DNA from: Trebouxia sp. TZW2008
Taxonomy: Eukaryota > Chlorophyta > Trebouxiophyceae > Trebouxiales > Trebouxiaceae
DNA length: 64,000 nucleotides
Direction of reading: 5' to 3'
NCBI GenBank assembly: GCA_002118135.1
Contig: BDIU01000023.1
Span: forward strand, 63,296-127,295
Below the pieces are notes generated by a model, which searched no databases, had not been told where the DNA came from, and worked only from the letters and a program-made list of their open reading frames with translations. This document shows positions 50,927-60,091 of this stretch, one piece after another. Positions within the stretch are counted from its first letter, which is position 1. Every line of letters begins with the position of its first letter. Position numbers and translations under genes: made by a program.

Positions 50927-51322
50927 CGCAGCGTCGGGGACCAGGTTCATACGATGACTTACATCTGTCTACACGTCTGCGAGGGTGCACTCACATGGAA
51001 TGGAAGAAGTTGAGGATCATCTTGAGCAAGGGTTGCTCGGCATATGCCATGCATGTAGCGATGCAAAAGCGAAGCATGCTGGGCATGCTTCGTTAGGTTA
51101 CGAGGGGAACCAAATTTCAAAGTTCGTGCGCATGAAGTCTTCCCCGCGCACGTGTTCAGTTTGAACGGCATGATGTCACCCGGTCAAGCAGCCAGCTGGC
51201 CAGGCGCGGCCTTGATCGACACCCTTGAGCTAAAGCTTCGGTAGTCTTCATTTTGGCAGCAGCCGTCTACACCGCAGTTGAGGCGTGTCGTTGAGTAGTA
51301 CATTTCCAATACAAGCAGCGCA
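50927..51322. promoter_or_regulatory. Divergent promoter region SMC / small gene
   Basis: 396 bp between head-to-head start codons. Strongly CpG-rich compared with the SMC introns (for example CGCACGTGTTC near 51148, GGCGCGGCC near 51203). GCACGTG is an E-box-like word. No TATA box recognised. Confidence 0.5.
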
Positions 51323-51613
51323 ATGGGATACGCCGTGAATACAGAGGACGCAGTCGAATATCCAGATGCAAAAAAGCACAACAGGAACACCAGTCGGGAA
51401 GCGTTCGCGACTTCGTACGAGGCAGGCCGATCGCCGTACACGACCTCAGCGCCTCCGTCGACTTTCAAGAACAAGTCGCAAGCGCCCTTCCGACCAATGA
51501 ACGTCTACAAGAAAGCCAAGGACGAGAGTAAGCGACTGGTGAACAAAGCAAAATGGGTATCGAAGGACGTGTCAATGGACCTTGGCAAGTGGAGACGACA
51601 AAGATTCGGCTGA
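51323..51613 (+). CDS. Small unidentified protein (96 aa)
   Basis: Single uninterrupted exon, MGYAVNTEDAVEYPDAKK to GKWRRQRFG. No signal peptide or membrane segment. The second half is basic and helical (VYKKAKDESKRLVNKAKW, SKDVSMDLGKW) and may bind nucleic acid or membranes; that is only an inference from charge. Codon use is CpG-richer than the other genes, as expected if the whole short gene lies in the CpG-rich promoter block. I do not recognise the family. Shares its promoter region with the SMC gene. Confidence 0.65.
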   Translation: MGYAVNTEDAVEYPDAKKHNRNTSREAFATSYEAGRSPYTTSAPPSTFKNKSQAPFRPMNVYKKAKDESKRLVNKAKWVSKDVSMDLGKWRRQRFG

Positions 51614-52628
51614 ACAAATGCCGCGTCGTATCAGGTACTTTGCTCGTCACAGCAAGACGCAACTTCGAAGCTTACTTTTGCCACTTCAACTTTGTCTTAT
51701 TCACACATAGCAAACTTATTGCCCGATTGCCTGTCCTGCAGGTGCATGAGAGAGCATAGATGCTTGCCACTTGATCATTGGCCAGAAATGCAGCATGCTG
51801 CAGCTGCCCCTGTTAGAATTACACACAGTCATAACTCAGCCCAACTCCTAGTCAAGTCTTGACTTCAGTTTCTGACCTAACAGATCAAGTGCCTGGCGTG
51901 TTCATGGTGCAGCAGCCGCAAGCCAAGCAACCACAAACTCAGCTAACGATTGCTGCAGATGCTTCATGCCTAGGAATACAGTCTTTGTCTCTGTTTTTGC
52001 TGCAGATTGTAGAATAATAAGTGCATGTGCATGAGTGTGCCATTGCGGCTCCCATTTCGTGTAGGTGTTAAGAGCTTAGTAGGTCAGGAGTCATTGCTGG
52101 CTACTCACAGTCTGATGACGATGGGTTTTGTGCAATGCACACGACCCTTATAGGACAGTGAGACTGGGTTGCCTAATGGATGAGTCATATTGAAACTTTA
52201 TGACATCGACAACATCGGGCATGCTCAAGCTTGCATGGGACATTGCTGATTTGACTGCCATTGTGATCAATAGTTTGCTGTACACCTGAAGCACCTGAAA
52301 GTCATCTAGCCGTCTGTTCTCTTTGTGCTACACAGTGTAAAGTGCGACTGCCTCTCAGACTTGTATCACTCAGGCGTCTCAGCAACAGTTCAAAAGAACT
52401 CAAACGAAACGCGTGCGTCACGGCAATGTAACAACGACTCGACATGCTGGATAGCTGAAGTCGCACGCATCCAAAGCTTGATAATCATAGCAGCAACAAA
52501 TGTGCAGACTGTCAGCAATTGCAAGCTGTCCATGCAATTAGCAATGCAGTGTGTCTAGAGTCTGTGTGCAAATCACAGCCTAATCATTAAATTGAATGTT
52601 CACTACAGACTAAGGTGTGCAGCAGGTT
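51614..52628. other. Intergenic, no gene seen
   Basis: About 1 kb between the small gene (plus) and the stop of the ABA4-like gene (minus). No domain-like frame, RNA gene or repeat recognised. Confidence 0.5.
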
Positions 52629-53312
52629 TTATTCGACTAGCACCTTTTGTCTGACAACACTGCAAGTGATGAAGTGCAGAACCAGTCCGAGAGGTCCACC
52701 ACCAAAGGTTATGAGCAAACTATGCCATGTGGGCACTTTCTTGTCCAGGCCATCCAGATATATCCAGCGACCGCCTATCAAGTCCCAAGCAATGAGATGT
52801 ATCCAGTCTTGTGCTGCATAGCCTGGCCCTGATCCCAAAATTTGCCTCATTTTCTCAGGGTCAGCAATTGCATCCAAGAACAGAAACCTCACTTTCTCTA
52901 GCAGCTGAATTGGAGTATCAACCTCAATGAAAGCTGCAGCTACGAAGAAGAAAGCAAACACGACTCCTGGCACGACCATTGACCACTCGCTCCTGAAAAT
53001 CCTTTTCGTGACTTCCCAGTTGGGTGCTGCAATCATCATTAGCCAAGGTATGCATACAACGGTATTGGCAGTGACGAACGGCTGCGCGATGATCTCAGGT
53101 GAGACCAGTCCTCGGCATTGCATCCCATCATATCTTCGCTGTGAGGCTGATCGAAGTGACGACCTATGCAGACCTGGGACCTGCAGAGGTTTTGCATGTC
53201 TGGTACATGTCGATCTCGCTGGCGCAAGAGGCAAATAAGCGCTGCAATGCAAAGCGCGCGCACTCGTAGCGGTTGGAAGCTGACACTGCACAGGCTGTTG
53301 GACGCTCTGCAT
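52629..53312 (-). CDS. ABA4-like plastid membrane protein (DUF4281 family)
   Basis: Intronless, 227 codons. The first ~65 residues are rich in Ser, Arg and Ala and lack acid, as in a plastid transit peptide. The mature part has four hydrophobic segments: TANTVVCIPWLMMIAAPNW, SMVVPGVVFAFFFVAAAF, a WIHLIAWDLIGG segment and SLLITFGGGPLGLVLHFITC. The order APNW...(S/T)..., then WIHLxxxDLxxxRxxxLDGL, then the glycine/proline-rich last segment follows the ABA4 family, whose Arabidopsis member is required for neoxanthin formation in the chloroplast envelope. Whether this protein acts in carotenoid metabolism is an inference; several ABA4 paralogues exist in algae. It is the only sizeable gene here without introns. 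Confidence 0.85.
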   Translation of the reverse strand: MQSVQQPVQCQLPTATSARALHCSAYLPLAPARSTCTRHAKPLQVPGLHRSSLRSASQRRYDGMQCRGLVSPEIIAQPFVTANTVVCIPWLMMIAAPNWEVTKRIFRSEWSMVVPGVVFAFFFVAAAFIEVDTPIQLLEKVRFLFLDAIADPEKMRQILGSGPGYAAQDWIHLIAWDLIGGRWIYLDGLDKKVPTWHSLLITFGGGPLGLVLHFITCSVVRQKVLVE

Positions 53313-53409
53313 TGTGGCCCTCCAAGTTTGCGGAACGTCGCCTCAATGCCTCAAGTTGCAACACTATGTGTGGCTTGTTGAGCACGCGCTCTGAAACCAC
53401 AAAGAGCGT

Positions 53410-53470
53410 GCAAAGTTTCAACAGTCAACCAGTGCAAAGTTTCAAGCACAAGAAGTGGGCAAAGTTTCAA
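53410..53470 (-). promoter_or_regulatory. Three GCAAAGTTTCAA repeats upstream of ABA4-like gene
   Basis: The 12-mer GCAAAGTTTCAA occurs perfectly at 53410-53421, 53434-53445 and 53459-53470, spaced 24 and 25 bp apart, 98-158 bp upstream of the ABA4-like start codon. The regular spacing at an upstream position suggests clustered factor-binding sites. A plain minisatellite is the alternative. Confidence 0.45.
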
Positions 53471-53894
53471 GGGTCACTTGGGCATGAGAGTGTCTGCGAC
53501 TCCACTCACACGTCATCTTATGCATATGCCCCATGGTTCCGCACAGATTAAAGTCGTTACAGCCAAACCTGCATCTTTGAGTTGATGCAATCATCATTAT
53601 GCAGCTCTGCTGGAAGACAGACTTGTATAGCAATAATGACATTGCCAGCTAGGTTGCTGCTTACAAAAATGAGCAGCTTTGGTCACTACAATAAGAAATA
53701 TTGGTAGACGTCCACGTCTAGCTGCAATCATTGCAGCATCACGCTGCCTGACAAGTCATTCGCCAATTGCCAGGAGTCAGGCCATGGGTGAGGCTCCGCA
53801 GACGGTGTGACTCAATTCGTCAACAATTCCTTCACACACGTCAGCAACTGACTGGCGACAGCGTTTGACCTAGTCATCTTCAGTGACCAGTAGC

Positions 53895-56800
53895 TTACAT
53901 GCTTGGGCTGCCTATCTGCTTCATTGTGTTTTCCTCAGACTTGACCTGATGCACACAAACATGTTAGTGCAGATCAGGCTCAAGCGTACAGAACCCGACT
54001 ACCAAATTGCTAGACAGGGTGAAACGCACCTGGTTGTCTAGATCCATATCTTCTGCTTCTTCCTTCACTTCAAAAGGTTCATTTGCTTTGCCCTTGCCTT
54101 TGACATCTGATTCATTTGCTTGTGGGGCTCGTGGCCAATCAGGAATAGGATCACCACTGTAGAAGTCCACATGTCTACCTTAATCATCAGGACTTTGACG
54201 AGAAGGCAACAGCGGATGTGCAAACAATGACATTCACAGACACACTCAATGGACACTGACCATGAAGGCACGCGAACAAAACAAACAAGCCAATTCCAGC
54301 CCTACATCAGATCAAAGCACAGCAAGCCCTACAGCAAGCCAAAATGAAAGCCAAACAGCTGCTGACAGAACTTGCATTCAGCTACTTCTTCAGCCATGTG
54401 ACAACTGCGTGAGCAAAAGCATACCTTATGAGCTGCTCAATATTTGGCGAGCAGACCACTCGCTGTGCAACATCACCCAGAAACACAAAATGACCTTCCT
54501 TATCGTTGATTGAAGCTACGTCTTGCCGGAACTGGCATGGGGTGCCTGCTGCCACATCTAGTAGCACATCTCCCATCTGTAGCTTGACTGCACCGCTTTC
54601 AAACACCAACAACTTGCCAACCTGCTCAGCACCAAGAACGCTGACATGACTTGAGCTTGGAGCTTGCAGCACCCAAGTAGCACAGTTGAGTGGAGTGCAC
54701 TTAAAAAGACCGCAGCTTCTGTGCAGTAAGTGGTGCTGATTGTCATGCAGAGCTTGCACCGGTATGTCCTGTCTCAGCCCATTGTACATAGTGCAAGCAT
54801 CAATCACACAACCTGTGCAGATGTCGAACAGCAATTGGCAAGCACATAATCCGTGCAGATGCATTCATTCACTCATTCACTCATTCATTCATTCATTCAG
54901 TCATTCATTCATTCATTCACTCATTCATTCATCCATTCATGCATGCATCCATCCATCCATCCTTTCTTTCTTTGTAAACATGTGCAAGGCAGGCGCAGCA
55001 GGCCCCGCTAGGTACGCGCAGTTGCCCAACAACAATTGGTCACCAACCTTGCCTGAAGGTAATTGGCTCAGTGCAGCAGCTGGTTGCTGGCGTTGTTTGT
55101 GTGCAGCTATGGCTGCTGGGTTGGGTGTATGCACAGGCAGTAGTGACGGTAGCTGAAAGAGCAATAGCCGCTCCGTGTCTGGGTCTGCCTGTTGCAGGTC
55201 CAGTTCCTCTGCAGGATTGCCTGATGCTTCCTGCAAACACATGCACCATGCACTGAGTGTGCAACGTCCAGGTGGTTGCTGGCGTCGTGTACATGCAGCT
55301 ATGGCTGCTGGGCTGAGTGTACGCACAGGCAGCAGTGACAATAGCTAAACAAGCAGCAGGCGCTCTGTGTCTGGGTCTGACTGTTGCAGATCCAGTTCCT
55401 CTGCAAAGCTGCTTGATCCTTCCTGCAATCAGATTCACAGTGGGCTGAATGTACAAGCTTCAGTGCAGCAGCTGGTTGCTGGCGTTGTTTGTGTGCAGCT
55501 ATGGCTGCTGAGTTGGGTGCATGAGCAGGCAGCAGTGATGCTAGCTGGAAAGCAGCAGCCGCTCTGTGTCTGGATTTGACTGTTGCAGGTCCATTTCCTC
55601 TGCAATGTTGCCTGATGCCTCCTGCGACCAGAAGCAAAAGGCGGAGTGTACAAGATTCAGCTGGGTTGAGTGCAAAAACAGGCAGCAGTGACGGTAGATG
55701 ATCGTCATAAAACTCGTCTTCTGCAATACTACGCTGATGTAGCTGAAAAGGCAGCAGGTGCTCAGTGTCTGGCTCTGACTGTTGCAGGTCCAATTCCTCT
55801 GCATTGTTGCCTGATGCCTCCTGCATTCAGATACACAATGTGCTGAGTGTTCAAGACTCAGCTGGGGTTGGTTGCATGAACAGGCAGCAGTGATGTTGGC
55901 TGGAAAAGCAGGTCTGCTGCCTCTGCAATACTGCTTGATGCCTTGTGCAACAAGATGCACCATGTGCTGAATATGTAAGGTCCAATGCAGCTAAGTGCCT
56001 GTTGACTTTTCATATCCTTTTGCAATTCAAGCAGAGATACAGAGGGAAACATCAAAATTGTGTTCCAGGCTCGTGCTGGTTTAACACTGCCAGGTACATT
56101 TGCTTTCCAAACGGGTATGAGGCCATCAGAGCACCCTGACATTGTGATGCGTCAAGTTTTGGGAGCTAGGGTTGGGGAAAAAACGTACAATGTTATTTCT
56201 GTTAGGGGAATTGGTCAGCTTGTAGGGTTGAGGGTTTTGAGGTTTGTTTGCGTTTTCTATGTTGGGAACCTGATGATTTTGAATGCAGGGGGGTAGAACA
56301 TGCTGTCTGTATATGTCAAGCGTATGCCCTGAGAGACTCGCCTTGGCAGCTGTTTCATGTGACATAGAGACTTAGACAGAGGTACACATCCAAGCTGTAC
56401 CAGGCTTGCATCTCTCACAACAGTACGTAGACACACTACAGGTGCAGAACACCCAAGCACAGTCAAATTAGGATGCTTCAGTGCTTGATGTATAGAGACC
56501 AGGCAGTTTATGCATACTTGTGTAGCCGCAGCGCTGAATCACTAGTTAGCGCTGTGGTTGCACAAGATCTGCGTAAACTGCCTGACCTCTATACATCAAG
56601 CACTGAATCATCCTGACTTGACTGATCTAGCATTTGCACCTGGACTGTGTTTGTCTCCATTTTTTAAAACCACCTAGCACTCCTTGTTGAGACATATTCA
56701 CCTAGCACAGTCTGAGAATCGCTCTGCTTGAATGTCAAAACAACACGAAGCATGAAACAGCTGCCAGGGCAGCGTTCCTAGGCCAACAGAGTGACACATG

Positions 56801-59800
56801 CAGGCAGCATGCTGTCACGGCCTTGAATGCCTTGGAGCAGCAAACATACCTGACAGTGTCGAACAGGCACAAACCTGAAATGCAGCTCAGCAGGTTCAGG
56901 TTAGCACATGATGGAACTGGTTGCAGACAGTTGATTGCTTCTGTACGTACCTACTTGGGCCTGCTGCGCCTGCCTAGCCCACGTTTGTAACAAATGAATG
57001 CATGGGCTCAGCAGGCAGCAGCACAGCAGACAGCACAGTCACCAACCGTAGCAGCTGCAGACAGCCTCAGATCCGGTCAGTGTACTAGTTGACGCGCGCA
57101 GATACAGCTGTTTTTGTCACAGGACACAAAGAAACAAATTCAGTGCCCCATGACATGGCTTGTCTTGAGTATCAAGAAGTCTGGATGGCGGTCATGCGCG
57201 CAGGCACAGAGTGCAATGCAACATTGGTTGCCCCTGGTATTTACAAATCTGGAGGGCAGTTATGCACGTACACACAAAACGCAAAGCAGCATTGCTCACC
57301 TTGCGTATGGAAAAGTCAGAAGAAAACTTACACACATACACACAGAGTGCACTGCAACACTGCTCACAAGTTTGGGGGGCGGTGATGCACATACACACAG
57401 AAGACACTGCGACATCAGTCACCTTGGGTATTGACAAATCAGGAGGGCGGTCATCACGTGCATGGGCTTCTGAGTCTGTCTCCTCCATGCCAGGCTGCCG
57501 CAGCGGCAACAGAGTGGGGTAGTACTGATCATAGTTGAGCAGGATTTCTGGCTCCTGAGCTCTGCTCGCTTCTGCTTCCTGCAACTCCAGTTCCCTGAGC
57601 CAGGTAAAGACAGCATCACAACAGCTCAGGTGGTGTGCACAGTATGGAATAGTACTGGTCGTACTTCAGCAGGATCCCTGGCTCTTGAGCTCTGCTTGCT
57701 TCTGCTTCCTGCAACTCCAGTTACCTGAGCACATGACAAGGACGCCAAAGCCGCAAAGATGCCAGGAGGTATTAATGACAGCATTCAAGCATTTGATGCA
57801 ATGGCATGACAAAGCAATGAGGGACTGTGTGCGTTGATGTGACTGTTGACAGCATGGAAGCATCATGCACAGTGATGTGACTGAGGTCAGCATTGCTATG
57901 TGCTGCGCAGTGCTTGGACTGTACCAGCCTTGAGCTGACGTGAGCAGCTGCACTCCTTCAAAGAATTTACGCATCTGCAGTGGATTGCATGCAGTCACTG
58001 CAAATGCCAAGTCAAAATACCAGCACCTATACTGACCACTCCAAAAGAAAGTGATAGATTGCGTTCTGTCAGATGCATGGTTTAAGCAAGCAATGGCTTG
58101 GATTAGCACACCTCTGTGTTGCAATCCTCTTGCCCCCTGTGCCCTTGGCGCCCCCTGAACCCCCAGCCCCACCCCCACCCTGGCCACTGCCACTTACATA
58201 GCTGCTCCCTTGTGCAAAATCTGCAGACAACATGCAAACATTCACGTGACCGCAAGACCTGAACACATGGCTGCTGACAAGAATGTGTGCTTGTTATCAA
58301 ACTGGCAGTACATGCAGTGCCAGCAACATGCAATGCTTAAAATGACAGCAAGGCCTGTACATATGTCTGCTGGACACAAGCTTCAGCCTTTTCACAACAA
58401 AGCTGGCTGTATAAATGATGTGAGCAAGATCAGCAAGCGTGAAGACTGCTTGCAGAGTTGCATGTTTTAGCACTCACTGCTTTGCGAGGCACTGCCACCA
58501 AATGTAGTTTGAAAGCGCTGTTTGTTTGCTTCATGACCCCTGCCTCTGCCCCTGCCTCCAGTCCCCCTCTGCCATGTTGCTTCAGAGGTTGCCTACAGCA
58601 AAATACCACAATATTATTGACAATGACAATGACAATGACAAGTGCAATATTAGCAATAACAGTAGTAGCAGTGATGGTGGTAGTGGTGATAACACAAACA
58701 GCGATAAGAGTGACAACAGTGAACACATTCCAGCCCAGGAGGTAAGTGTGTAAGCTCGCAGCAAAGAAAGTTTTGAATGCAGCCTGCGTATAGAGTTGAA
58801 TTTTGCGTTGTGCACAGGCAGCTCTGCTCATGCTGCTTTTCAGGCAAATGAGTGCAGGAAGAAGCCATACCGCTTGCATGAGCTCTTTCCAGGCTTCATT
58901 CTCTGCCTCTGCATTGGCGCTAGCTCCTGCTGCATCAGTTGGCTGGGCGGCTTTGCGCCTAGCAGGAACTTTGGGTTTGAACTGCAACAGAACATCAGGG
59001 CCTTTGAGCTTGTTTTGTCAACAGCTTGGTCCATGTCACGCCCCATGTTAGCTGCGACTAAAGTGCAATAGATGGAGGCTTTGCGCCTAGCAGGAAGTTT
59101 GAGTTGAAACTGCAACGAGTCACTAGCACCTCCTGAGCTGGTGCTGATGACAAATCAAATATTGCAAAGCTATTCGAGTGCTGGCTTTATATTTCAGCAA
59201 ATGGAGCCATCGCTTGGCCATTTGGCTGACAATGTATGCACAGGCGCGTTGAATACTGCTGGTAGCGGAACTGCCTCGGTGAAAATGTTGCTTGCTAGGG
59301 ACCTACTTTCCGGCCCCCTCTGCCACCAGCTGCTGGTGCTGCGCGGCTTGCGCTTGCTTCTGCAGGTGCATCTGACTGGCCAGAGCTGCGTTTTAGGTTG
59401 TGGTTTAGGCCACCTGCTGGCAACAGTCAGCCTTCAGGCACTGCTGTCTAGTGCTGCCTTGCACAGTGGCAGACTACAAAGCTGCATGCTGTGTTGGCAC
59501 ATGACTTGCCTAGCCTGTTGGAACCATCTTCCTCGATTTTGATGGTTCCAAGCCGCTTTGGTCTGTCTCCTGCAGACTGCTTGGGAGGCTTTTCTTCCAT
59601 AACTTCTGCTGGAGGTCTGCCGTCGCACTGCAAAGATCAGCCGGCTGGCGGTGCATGCGTGACCGCTGACCAGGCTAGCTGATCCTCATCTGTCTGTGGC
59701 TTTTGGACTGAAATTGGTGCGTTGATCAGAGCCTGCTGAGGCAGCCTGGCTGCAAAGCCTACAGCTGTGTTCAAGCGGTGCTGGAGATGGCTGCTGAGGC

Positions 59801-59895
59801 AGACTGTAGCTGCAGTTCACTGGCTCTGGTGCTGCCCCCGCAGTCGCGTCCGATGTAAAGCAAAAGCTGTCAGCGTTTGCCCTCTGGAACTCCAT
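53895..59895 (-). CDS. RPC4: RNA polymerase III subunit RPC4 (POLR3D/Rpc53)
   Basis: RPC4 pairs with RPC5 in a TFIIF-like module of RNA polymerase III used in termination and reinitiation. Landmarks in order on the minus strand: a probable first exon from ATG 59895; PKRLGTIKIEEDG at about 59560; KPKVPARRKAAQP at about 58970 (the N-terminal basic motif of plant RPC4); glycine-rich stretches at 58.6 and 58.17 kb; PEILLNYDQYYPTLLPLR at about 57520; repeats with EELDLQQ...LLPFQLPSLLPV at 55.1-55.8 kb; and the conserved C-terminal block LGAEQVGKLLVFESG, LQMGDVLLDVAAGTPCQF, VFLGDVAQRVVCSPN at 54.65-54.43 kb. After EQLIR the exon joins in phase to HVDFYSGDPIPDWPRAPQ (54175) and then to VKSEENTMKQIG with stop TAA at 53895. 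That ~60-residue acidic tail is extra relative to animal RPC4. Confidence 0.87.
54861..55040 (-). mobile_element. LINE 3' end with (TGAA)n tail in RPC4 intron
   Basis: 54861-54963 is a run of ATTC units (with ACTC, ATCC and TTTC variants); on the minus strand this is a TGAA/GAAT-type tail. Next to it is the dispersed core (AAGGCAGGCGCAGCAGGCC, then GCTAGGTACGCGCAG), again ending in coding-like sequence at 55020-55060. This is the arrangement expected for a severely 5'-truncated LINE with a short tandem-repeat tail. Confidence 0.7.
55060..55960 (-). repeat. Five to six tandem copies of an RPC4 exon and its flanks
   Basis: Units of roughly 140-200 bp each encode on the minus strand a version of EASGNNAEELDLQQ (or ASGNPAEELDLQQ), then PDTERLLLFQLPSLLPV, then HTPNPAAIAA. 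Clear copies are centred near 55180, 55370, 55570, 55760 and, more diverged, 55900, with partial tails near 55080 and 55480. Splice-like CTGCAG and TTGCAG edges recur between copies. It is unclear which copies are spliced into the mRNA. Confidence 0.85.
56470..56614. mobile_element. Foldback/MITE-like inverted repeat
   Basis: Left arm 56470-56535 (begins AGGATGCTTCAGTGCTTGAT) and right arm 56548-56614 (ends ATCAAGCACTGAATCATCCT) are reverse complements with few mismatches, leaving a spacer of about 12 bp. With arms of about 66 bp it can fold into one long hairpin. It sits in an RPC4 intron. No clear target duplication was identified. Confidence 0.8.
56942..56996 (+). mobile_element. LINE 3' end, plus orientation
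   Basis: GTACGTACCTACTTGGGCCT and CTGCGCCTGCCTAGCCC are the reverse complement of the core seen at 35291-35330, followed by CAAATGAATGCATG as a minimal GAAT tail. It is the only copy of the six in this orientation. Confidence 0.6.
57170..57460 (-). repeat. Four copies of an RPC4 exon 3' edge with donor
   Basis: Blocks at about 57175-57215, 57230-57290, 57300-57370 and 57380-57450 share, on the minus strand, a CTGATTTGTCAATACCCAAG-like end followed by GTGA donor-like bases and a CACTGTGTGT-rich stretch. The copy at 57450 continues the RPC4 frame (DDRPPDLSIPK). Confidence 0.7.
57545..57735 (-). repeat. Duplicated 5' edge of the RPC4 YYPTLLPLR exon
   Basis: The acceptor side and first codons (QEAEASRAQEPEILLNYDQY, about 57600-57525) have a second copy at about 57720-57650 (AQEPGILLKYDQYYS) that runs into a different continuation. 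Confidence 0.8.
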
Positions 59896-60091
59896 TTAGC
59901 CTTTCGGAACAAAACTCCGAAAGGGAACCCTCAGTGGCGAAACCCTCAGGAGTCAAATTGCGAAATCACAGCTGATCAAACCAAACGCTTATAGAAAAGA
60001 TCGCACAGCGACAGGACGCTGGAGGCACTGCAGCTCCTGTCGCATGTGAGACTTTTGGCTCCGTGCAGTGCACACGTTCTCATCCACGGCA
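59896..60091. promoter_or_regulatory. Divergent promoter region RPC4 / IC138 with perfect hairpin
   Basis: Only 196 bp separate the two start codons. At 59900-59924 CCTTTCGGA and TCCGAAAGG form a perfect 9-bp inverted repeat around a 7-base spacer (ACAAAAC), four bases upstream of the RPC4 ATG, so probably in its 5' UTR. The segment is CpG-rich compared with both gene bodies. Confidence 0.5.

Noticed and set aside
52965..53238. Plus-strand ORF opposite the ABA4-like gene
   Set aside because: It lies antisense to a well-supported, domain-matching single-exon gene and has no features of its own.
58430..58987. 185-codon minus ORF as a separate Val/Ile-rich membrane protein
   Set aside because: It is an RPC4 exon (KPKVPARRKAAQP) read through an intron that contains a (TGTCAT/ATTGTC)-like simple repeat.
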